From Pseudomonadota bacterium (GTDB lineage Bacteria > Pseudomonadota > Alphaproteobacteria > Paracaedibacterales > CAITNM01), in contig JAPLON010000122.1 of the NCBI GenBank assembly GCA_026400695.1, positions 8,589-13,741 on the forward strand: 5,153 nt of DNA. The letters are read 5' to 3'. Position 1 is the stretch's first letter, and every line of letters begins with the position of its first letter. The notes beneath the pieces were generated by a model that saw only the letters and a list, made by a program, of their open reading frames with translations, was not told the origin of the DNA and searched no databases. This document shows, piece after piece, positions 1 through 4,763 of this stretch. The position numbers and the translations under genes were made by a program.

Positions 1-376
1 ACACGTAAACACAACAGATAGCGCCGTGCGGATTACTCACATGCCAACAGGCGTAGTAGTAACGCAACAGGATGAACGTTCACAACATAAAAATAAAGCG
101 AAAGCACTAAAAATTTTACGCGCTAAATTATATGAATCAGAACGTCAACGCAAAGAAGATGAACGCGCAGCTAGTCGTAAGGGGCAAGTTGGCACAGGTG
201 ATAGGTCTGAGCGAATTCGTACATATAATTTTCCACAAGGTCGAGTCAGTGATCACAGGATTAACTTGACCCTTTATAAAATTTTGCAAATCATGGAAGG
301 AGAGTCATTGGATGAATTAATTAATCCATTAATCTCTCATGATCAAGCTACTCGCTTAGCTGAAGTTATTGAGTAA
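1..376 (+). CDS. prfA: Peptide chain release factor 1 (RF1), C-terminal part, 5' end outside window
   Basis: RF1 recognises UAA and UAG in the ribosomal A site and triggers hydrolysis of peptidyl-tRNA. Reading in frame from base 2, 124 residues are visible and begin HVNTTDSAVRITH, the stretch that directly follows the catalytic GGQ loop in this family; base 1 (a) fits the last base of the Gln codon. Further family marks are DERSQHKNKAKAL (about residues 26-38), GDRSERIRTYNFPQGRVSDHRINLTLY (about 67-93) and the MEG segment near residue 99. NTTDSAVRITH favours RF1 over RF2, which usually has NKTDSAVR; the stop-codon-reading PxT motif lies outside the window, so the RF1 call rests on these C-terminal signatures. 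A GTG at 26 could be mistaken for a start but lies inside the conserved domain. The TAA stop is 20 nt before yebC. A prmC gene, a common downstream neighbour that encodes the GGQ methylase, is absent here. Confidence 0.95.
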   Translation, partial: HVNTTDSAVRITHMPTGVVVTQQDERSQHKNKAKALKILRAKLYESERQRKEDERAASRKGQVGTGDRSERIRTYNFPQGRVSDHRINLTLYKILQIMEGESLDELINPLISHDQATRLAEVIE

Positions 377-396
377 TTTAAAAATTAGAGGGAACC

Positions 397-1143
397 ATGG
401 CAGGACATTCGCAGTTTAAAAACATTATGTACCGTAAGGGCGCTCAAGACGCCAAGCGTGCAAGAATGTTTGCAAAAATCGCAAGAGAAATTTTAGTTTC
501 AGTGAAATCTGGTGGACCAGAGGCATCATCTAACCCTCGCTTACGTGCTGCATTAGCTTCAGCCAGAGCCGCAAATATGCCAAAAGACAATGTAGATAGG
601 GCCATAAAAAAAGCCAGCGGTAGCGAAGATATGGGGCAATATCATGAAGTGCGCTACGAAGGATACGGCATTAATGGTGTAGCTGTTATTGTGGAAGCTT
701 TAACAGATAATCGTAACCGTACCGCATCAGAAGTTCGCTCTAATTTTAGCAAACATGGTGGCAACCTTGGGGAAACTGGAAGCGTTGGTTTCTGTTTTGA
801 ACGTTTAGGAGTTTTGCATTTTGAAGTAGCAAAGTTTGATTTTGATAAGGTGTTTGAAGCAGCGGTAGTTGCTGGAGCAGACAATGTCGAAACTATTGAA
901 GGAATTCAAGAAGTAACCTGCCCAATGGATTCTTTTTCTAGTGTGCGTGATGCCTTAATTGAAACTCTGGGAGACCCTATTGAGGCGAAGATTATGTGGC
1001 GACCATTAAACACTGCAACAGTTAATGAAGACCAAGCAAAAACGTTATTTAAAATGATCGATGTCCTAGAAGATAATGACGATGTTCAAAACGTTTACAC
1101 AAACGTTGAAATAGCAGATGAGATCTTGCAAAAATTAGGATAA
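397..1143 (+). CDS. yebC: YebC/PmpR/TACO1 family regulator
   Basis: This 248-residue protein has the full length usual for the family. It opens with the hallmark MAGHSQFKNIMYRKGAQDAK, followed by the helical N-terminal domain (to about residue 75, including NPRLRAALASARAANMPKDN and DRAIKKASG), the YEGYG motif (about 88-92) and the ALTDNRNRTASEVRSNFSKHGG segment (about 101-122) leading into the acidic alpha/beta domains. Members have been described as DNA-binding transcriptional regulators (PmpR in Pseudomonas) and, for mitochondrial TACO1 and some bacterial homologues, as ribosome-associated factors that help translate difficult stretches such as polyproline. Which role applies here cannot be read from the sequence. 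The start at 397 is supported by an AGAGGG Shine-Dalgarno sequence at 387-392. It lies 20 nt after prfA and 10 nt before the next gene, so co-transcription with prfA is likely, and a translational role would suit that neighbour. Confidence 0.96.
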   Translation: MAGHSQFKNIMYRKGAQDAKRARMFAKIAREILVSVKSGGPEASSNPRLRAALASARAANMPKDNVDRAIKKASGSEDMGQYHEVRYEGYGINGVAVIVEALTDNRNRTASEVRSNFSKHGGNLGETGSVGFCFERLGVLHFEVAKFDFDKVFEAAVVAGADNVETIEGIQEVTCPMDSFSSVRDALIETLGDPIEAKIMWRPLNTATVNEDQAKTLFKMIDVLEDNDDVQNVYTNVEIADEILQKLG

Positions 1144-1153
1144 GAGCAAGTGC

Positions 1154-1534
1154 ATGAACCATACGGAAAGACTCAAAAATATTTGGCAATCTGTTTACGC
1201 TAATGGTTCTGAGGTTGTATCGGTGATTGAAAATTTTTTTGATCCAGATTATGAGCAATGTATTAATGGCATTACCATGCATCGTCCTGAGTACATTAAT
1301 CATGTGATTGCACAAAAACAAAATATGATCATTGAGAGCATTGATTATAAGAATATTATAGAAAAAGAAGATGAGCTTTTTGCTATTTACTACCCAAAAG
1401 GAAGAAATTTAGCAGGCTTAGCTATCAAAGCGGAAGTTATCGCATACTTTAAATTTAGAAATAAGAGAATATTTAGAATACACGGCCAAGTAAGGTTAAT
1501 AGATGGCGATCTTTCAGATGTTGATATGAATTGA
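1154..1534 (+). CDS. Probable NTF2/SnoaL-like small protein
   Basis: A 126-residue soluble protein with no signal peptide or membrane segment. The layout resembles single-domain NTF2-like (SnoaL-like) proteins: N-terminal helix (LKNIWQSVYANGSEVVSVIENFF), a DPDYEQCINGITMHRPEYINHV segment in which an acidic/aromatic pair precedes an NG turn and a helix, then alternating beta-strand-like stretches (ELFAIYYPKG, AEVIAYFKFRNKRIFRIHGQVRLI). In that fold the cone-shaped pocket binds small ligands or acts catalytically, but the substrate cannot be inferred and I do not recognise a named orthologue. The ATG at 1154 is 10 nt after the yebC stop, with only a weak purine stretch (gagcaag) as ribosome binding site, so coupling to yebC is possible. 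It is the last gene of the plus-strand block and converges with ygfZ across 99 nt. The coding call is firm; the fold is a pattern-based guess. Confidence 0.78.
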   Translation: MNHTERLKNIWQSVYANGSEVVSVIENFFDPDYEQCINGITMHRPEYINHVIAQKQNMIIESIDYKNIIEKEDELFAIYYPKGRNLAGLAIKAEVIAYFKFRNKRIFRIHGQVRLIDGDLSDVDMN

Positions 1535-1633
1535 TTTAGTAACCTCAAATCCTATTTTTGAAAAAGAATAACGAGAGAAATTTTTGACTTTGTCATTTTA
1601 GTCTTTAAAAAACCTTGAGTATTTCACTGATGA

Positions 1634-2455
1634 CTAAGTTAACTTCATCCAACTTGGTTGCTGCACTTTTACAGGATTATTTGCAATAGTTAGCGAATTT
1701 TCCTGTGTAAGTACTTCCAGTTTTAGTAAGGCTATTCCAAGTTTATTATTATGTGTACGTAGCTCACCAATTTCTTGCTCACCTGCGTATAGCTTAGTCC
1801 CTATTTCTAGGTTATCGGCATTTTGCAATTCAATGATAAATAGATGTTTACGAATTTGACCAACATAACGGGCGCGAGCGGTTAATTCCTGCCCCATGTA
1901 ACATCCCTTATCCCAAGATATGGCATGCAGTTCATCCATACCCCATTCTAAAGGTATAGACTTATCAACGATCATGTCTTTGGCCCCATCTGGAATACCC
2001 TGGCTTAATCTTAGGTCCTCGTAAATTTCAACAGAAGTTTGCTTACATTCAAAAGCCTTACCATAGCAACGGTAACCCAAAGTTTTAAGGCGAGGATCTT
2101 CAAAACAATAACTTGTACTGATTATTTCAGAGCTCACAGCTACACGCATATCAGTATTTTTTACAATACTTACATTGGCATGCAGCTTAAAAAGTTGTAA
2201 CCGCTGAATTAAACTGTCTGCACGACTTTCATCAACATCAATTAGCCACAAATCTCCAGTATTGATAATAAAAAAATCGTATTGAAATTTACCTTGCGGT
2301 GACAACATCAAGGTATAAATTATTAATTCTTTTTCGATAAGGCTAACATCTTTGGTTACAAGGCCCTGCAAAAAGGAACAGCGATCAGATCCTGAAACTT
2401 CAATAGCTACTCGGTTTGGTAAAACGCTGAAAAAATCAACATTCACTTGGTTCAT
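1634..2455 (-). CDS. ygfZ: YgfZ/IBA57-family, GcvT-fold folate-binding Fe-S cluster protein
   Basis: The 273-residue protein carries the diagnostic family motif KGCYMGQE at about residues 183-190 (conserved Cys about 185), followed by LTARARYVGQIRKHL; the N-terminal part has RCSFLQGLVTKDV (about 25-37) and the LSPQGKFQYDFFI segment (about 52-64). YgfZ and mitochondrial IBA57 share the tetrahydrofolate-binding fold of the glycine cleavage T protein and support assembly or repair of certain [4Fe-4S] enzymes, including radical-SAM enzymes, in the cytosol or matrix. I place the start at the ATG at 2455 because AAGGA (2464-2468, minus strand) lies 8 nt upstream; a GTG at 2473 would add six residues and place the start upstream of that Shine-Dalgarno sequence. 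The first 20 nt overlap the end of the zinc-finger gene, so translation is probably coupled. It is the last gene of the rubrerythrin-hisS operon. Confidence 0.93.
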   Translation of the reverse strand: MNQVNVDFFSVLPNRVAIEVSGSDRCSFLQGLVTKDVSLIEKELIIYTLMLSPQGKFQYDFFIINTGDLWLIDVDESRADSLIQRLQLFKLHANVSIVKNTDMRVAVSSEIISTSYCFEDPRLKTLGYRCYGKAFECKQTSVEIYEDLRLSQGIPDGAKDMIVDKSIPLEWGMDELHAISWDKGCYMGQELTARARYVGQIRKHLFIIELQNADNLEIGTKLYAGEQEIGELRTHNNKLGIALLKLEVLTQENSLTIANNPVKVQQPSWMKLT

Positions 2456-2588
2456 ATACAAATTCCTTACCACAATACGGACATGTAACTTCGCTATTTT
2501 CTTGAACTTGCAAATAGATACGAGGATGCTGTGCTACCTGATTATTACCTTGGCCTTCACACACTACCTTTATTACTTTATCTCGCAT
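2436..2588 (-). CDS. Small CHCC zinc-finger protein (NDUFS6-like, zf-CHCC family)
   Basis: A 50-residue gene fills the apparent gap between hisS and ygfZ. It begins MRDKVIKVVCEGQG and contains QHPRIYLQV followed by TCPYCGKEF: the CHCC zinc-site pattern C10, H21, C36, C39. The combination of Cys, HPR(I/V)YL and CPYCG is the signature of the small zinc-finger family (Pfam zf-CHCC) to which the C-terminal domain of the complex I accessory subunit NDUFS6 belongs; an alphaproteobacterial homologue is a known complex I subunit in Paracoccus. Length is right for the bacterial members. The start is well fixed: ATG at 2588 is directly preceded in frame by a TAA stop. The gene overlaps hisS by 11 nt and ygfZ by 20 nt, each in a different frame, and ends with TGA at 2436. 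The Shine-Dalgarno match is poor (an AGG about 10 nt upstream), so it probably depends on ribosomes terminating hisS. Confidence 0.9.
   Translation of the reverse strand: MRDKVIKVVCEGQGNNQVAQHPRIYLQVQENSEVTCPYCGKEFVYEPSEC
2464..2468 (-). promoter_or_regulatory. Shine-Dalgarno site of ygfZ
   Basis: AAGGA read on the minus strand, 8 nt before the ATG at 2455. It lies inside the coding sequence of the zinc-finger gene (Gly40-Lys41-Glu42 codons) and selects the 2455 start over the GTG at 2473. Confidence 0.75.
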
Positions 2589-3828
2589 TTAATATGCCTA
2601 TAAGATCAGCAATATTTACGCTGCGCTCTTTGTCTGGATGGTCTACTGGTAAACTAAGATTTTTTATTTTAACTGTGTTTGTTGCGATCTCATCATCACC
2701 CAAAATTACTACCAAACTTGCATTCATTTTGTCAGCTTCTTTAAAAGCTTTGCCTGGATTAGTTTTATAAATAATTTCACAAATAATTTTTTGTTCTCTC
2801 AAAGTTTTGGCAAGGGTAAGAGCCTGCTCAAAGAAATCACCAATTACTATAATTGCAACAGGTGCCGGTTTTTTGAAATTACGATTTTCCAACAGCAAGG
2901 CAATACGATCTACACCCATCCCCCAACCAACAGCAGGAATGGCAGGGCCGCCCATATGTTGTACCAAACCATCATAACGCCCACCGCCGCCTATTGCATC
3001 TTGAGCGCCAAGTTCGGTGGTTTTAAATTCAAACGCCGTGTGGGTGTAGTAATCTAATCCCCTTACCAAGGTTGGATCAAGTGTGTAAGCGATATCTAAA
3101 ACTTCAAGACCACTACGTACTTTCTCAAAAAATTGTTGGGCAAATGTAGTTAGATAATCTGAAATTTTTGGTGCATCTGTCGCTATGCGCTGGTCGTTAG
3201 AATCCTTAGAATCTAAAATACGCATAGGGTTTTTATCAAGCCGTTGTTGGCTATCACTTGATAAATCGTTGCGATATTTTGAAAAATATTCAACTAAAGC
3301 GTTACGGTAAGAATTACGGCTTTCTATATCACCAATTGTGTTCAAATGCAGTGTAGTACTTATCTCAAAGCTATCAATAATTTGTTTAGCCAAGGCAAGT
3401 ACTTCTACATCTGCCAGTGGATTATCTACACCAAAGTACTCTACACCAAATTGGTGCAGCTGACGGTAACGTCCCCTTTGAGGGCGCTCATACCTGAACA
3501 TAGGTCCATAATAGCAATATTTTAAAGGCAATTGCTGCGTTAAGCCGTTAGAGATAAGAGCACGCACTACCGGCGCAGTACCTTCAGGCCGTAAGGTGAT
3601 TTCCTCACCGCCACGGTCTAAAAATGTATACATCTCTTTACCAACTATATCGCTGGTATCGCCTACAGCCCGTTTAAAAACTCCAGTAGATTCAAAAATA
3701 GGGGTATCTATACGCTCAAAACCAAACAACTTGGCATTGGAAAATGCTGTATTTTGAATAAACTCAATACACCTGGCAAAATCGCCTATAAAATCTTTAG
3801 TTCCTCGAACGGGCTGTATTTTTGTCAC
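2578..3828 (-). CDS. hisS: Histidyl-tRNA synthetase
   Basis: HisRS is the cytosolic class II synthetase that charges tRNA-His. All expected parts are present in 416 residues, a normal length: N-terminal IQPVRGTKDF (about 4-13), LRPEGTAP (79-86), motif 2 FRYERPQRGRYRQLHQFG (111-128), the histidine-specific RGLDYYT (256-262), the GGGGRYDG loop (280-287), motif 3 GWGMGVDRIALLL (301-313), and a C-terminal anticodon-binding domain from about 322 with a GDDE turn near 377. The motif-2 loop (RGRYRQLHQFG) is of the common bacterial type, not the divergent type found in many alphaproteobacteria. The start is a GTG at 3828, chosen because MTKIQPVRGTKDF matches the family N-terminus. It sits 4 nt after the rubrerythrin stop with no recognisable Shine-Dalgarno sequence, which suggests translational coupling. 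The 3' end overlaps the zinc-finger gene. Confidence 0.97.
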   Translation of the reverse strand: MTKIQPVRGTKDFIGDFARCIEFIQNTAFSNAKLFGFERIDTPIFESTGVFKRAVGDTSDIVGKEMYTFLDRGGEEITLRPEGTAPVVRALISNGLTQQLPLKYCYYGPMFRYERPQRGRYRQLHQFGVEYFGVDNPLADVEVLALAKQIIDSFEISTTLHLNTIGDIESRNSYRNALVEYFSKYRNDLSSDSQQRLDKNPMRILDSKDSNDQRIATDAPKISDYLTTFAQQFFEKVRSGLEVLDIAYTLDPTLVRGLDYYTHTAFEFKTTELGAQDAIGGGGRYDGLVQHMGGPAIPAVGWGMGVDRIALLLENRNFKKPAPVAIIVIGDFFEQALTLAKTLREQKIICEIIYKTNPGKAFKEADKMNASLVVILGDDEIATNTVKIKNLSLPVDHPDKERSVNIADLIGILNAR

Positions 3829-3832
3829 GAGA

Positions 3833-4252
3833 TTAGCTCATAGTATCTAAAGCTTTTTGGAAACGTCCAGCATGGGATTTTTCAGCCTTAGCCAAAGTTT
3901 CAAACCACGCAGCAATTTCATCAAAACCTTCTTCTCTAGCTGACTTTGCCATACCTGGATACATATCCGTATATTCATGAGTCTCGCCAGCGATAGCCGC
4001 TTTCAAATTATCTGTAGTCCCACCTATTGGCAAACCAGTAGCAGGGTCCCCCACTTCTTCTAAAAATTCTAGGTGTCCGTGAGCATGACCTGTTTCACCT
4101 TCGGCTGTAGAGCGAAATACCGTTGCAACGTCATTATAACCTTCTATATCAGCTTTTTGAGCGAAATAAAGGTACCTACGATTTGCCTGAGATTCACCCG
4201 CAAAAGCTTCTTTCAAATTCTGTTCTGTTTTTGAACCTTTTAATGAGGTCAT
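3833..4252 (-). CDS. Rubrerythrin, short form without rubredoxin domain
   Basis: A 139-residue ferritin-like di-iron protein. Rubrerythrins reduce hydrogen peroxide in the cytoplasm using electrons from a rubredoxin-type partner. The start MTSLKGSKTEQNLKEAFAGE is typical, and the complete ligand set known from Desulfovibrio rubrerythrin can be placed: Glu20, Glu53 and His56 (EGETGH), Glu90 and Glu93 (AGETHEY), Glu124 and His127 (AEKSH). The C-terminal CPxCG rubredoxin domain of classical rubrerythrin is missing; the protein ends soon after the last ligand helix, as in erythrin/sulerythrin-type members, so an external electron donor is needed. I use the ATG at 4252 because AAGGA (4261-4265) is 8 nt upstream and family members start there; an upstream ATG at 4273 would add seven residues and run through that site. 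It is first in the minus operon, 4 nt before hisS, behind the promoter at 4287-4315. Confidence 0.95.
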   Translation of the reverse strand: MTSLKGSKTEQNLKEAFAGESQANRRYLYFAQKADIEGYNDVATVFRSTAEGETGHAHGHLEFLEEVGDPATGLPIGGTTDNLKAAIAGETHEYTDMYPGMAKSAREEGFDEIAAWFETLAKAEKSHAGRFQKALDTMS

Positions 4253-4260
4253 AAATTTTG

Positions 4261-4265
4261 TCCTT
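4261..4265 (-). promoter_or_regulatory. Shine-Dalgarno site of the rubrerythrin gene
   Basis: AAGGA on the minus strand, 8 nt before the ATG at 4252. It fixes that start in preference to the in-frame ATG at 4273, whose reading frame passes through it. Confidence 0.75.
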
Positions 4266-4286
4266 AAATACATATTTTACTAGTAG

Positions 4287-4315
4287 AATATGCGAGGGAA
4301 GCAAAGAAAGGTCAA
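4287..4315 (-). promoter_or_regulatory. Probable promoter of the rubrerythrin-hisS operon
   Basis: On the minus strand TTGACC (4315-4310) is followed after 17 nt by CATATT (4292-4287), a good sigma70-type pair with a consensus spacer. Transcription would begin near 4280, giving a leader of about 30 nt that contains the AAGGA site. The element reads CTTGACC ... CCCTCGCATAT, so a heat-shock-sigma reading is also conceivable. Assigned by eye only. Confidence 0.5.
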
Positions 4316-4389
4316 GACTTCATGATTGTTCTTTAACATGTTAGTGGTATTTTTTAAGTATATTTCTCTCATGTTTTAAGGTTAATTTT

Positions 4390-4418
4390 TTGACTACTGC
4401 TACAAAACTGAATAAATT
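4390..4418 (+). promoter_or_regulatory. Probable sigma70 promoter of csrA
   Basis: TTGACT at 4390-4395 and TAAATT at 4413-4418 are separated by exactly 17 nt. Five of six -35 bases and four of six -10 bases match the sigma70 consensus. Transcription would start near 4425, leaving a leader of about 75 nt before the csrA ATG at 4500. An inverted repeat, AGAAAA-aa-TTTTCT at 4419-4432, covers the predicted start site. Assigned by eye in AT-rich DNA, so chance matches are possible. Confidence 0.5.
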
Positions 4419-4499
4419 AGAAAAAATTTTCTCTATTTCTATAGTTATCATGGAAAAATTTGTTTAAGATTTACAGAGGTAATGAAAGAGCGGGTGCGT

Positions 4500-4742
4500 A
4501 TGCTGAGTTTAAGTAGAAAAATTGGCGAATCAATAATCATTAATGACGATGTTGTTTGCACCGTACTAGAAATTAATGGAAGAATTGTTAGACTTGGATT
4601 TGAGTACCCAGACACAGCATCAGTTTATCGCCAAGAGCTTTATGTACGCATTAAAGAAGAAAACAAAAAATCCAACCAAAATGTTATAGACGTTAGTGAA
4701 GCTATACATAGCCTACCCAAAAGGCGAGTTGGGGAAAAATAG
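4500..4742 (+). CDS. csrA: Carbon storage regulator CsrA/RsmA
   Basis: CsrA is a small dimeric RNA-binding protein that attaches to GGA motifs in mRNA leaders and changes translation or stability. From the ATG at 4500 the product has 80 residues: MLSLSRKIGESIIINDD, then VVCTVLEINGRIVRLGFEYP and ASVYRQELYVRI, matching the five-strand core and first helix. RNA-contact positions Leu4, Arg6, Val42 and Arg44 are kept; position 7 is Lys where E. coli has Arg, and 43 is Tyr where it has His. The tail after about residue 55 is hydrophilic and variable. The upstream in-frame ATG at 4482 would add MKERVR, but strand one of CsrA normally begins at the Met of MLxLxR, and the AGAGGT at 4475-4480 is only about 1-2 nt from 4482. 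AAAGAG (4485-4490), 9 nt before 4500, is a modest alternative site, so the start is fairly but not fully certain. Confidence 0.9.
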   Translation: MLSLSRKIGESIIINDDVVCTVLEINGRIVRLGFEYPDTASVYRQELYVRIKEENKKSNQNVIDVSEAIHSLPKRRVGEK

Positions 4743-4763
4743 ATTTATAACCTCACCATTACT

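Noticed and set aside
654..884. Open minus-strand frame opposite yebC
   Set aside because: Lies wholly antisense to a strongly conserved yebC; its low-complexity, Pro/Ser/Thr-rich product has no recognisable domain.
1049..1321. Open minus-strand frame across the yebC / NTF2-like junction
   Set aside because: Antisense to two better-supported genes, no ribosome binding site or recognisable domain; treated as a shadow.
1535..1633. Possible bidirectional terminator between the convergent blocks
   Set aside because: The region is T/A-rich, with short GAC-TTT-GTC and GACT/AGTC pairings next to T or A runs, but no stem exceeds about 4 bp, so no intrinsic terminator can be supported.
2456..2473. 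GTG start for ygfZ, adding six residues
   Set aside because: The only good Shine-Dalgarno sequence (AAGGA, 2464-2468) lies inside this extension and is ideally spaced for the ATG at 2455.
2352..2770. Plus-strand frames opposite ygfZ, the zinc-finger gene and the hisS 3' end
   Set aside because: They mirror conserved minus-strand genes, and the products show no family features.
2791..3057. Plus-strand frame opposite hisS
   Set aside because: Antisense to the conserved HisRS core, including the RGLDYY and GGGGRYDG region; shadow.
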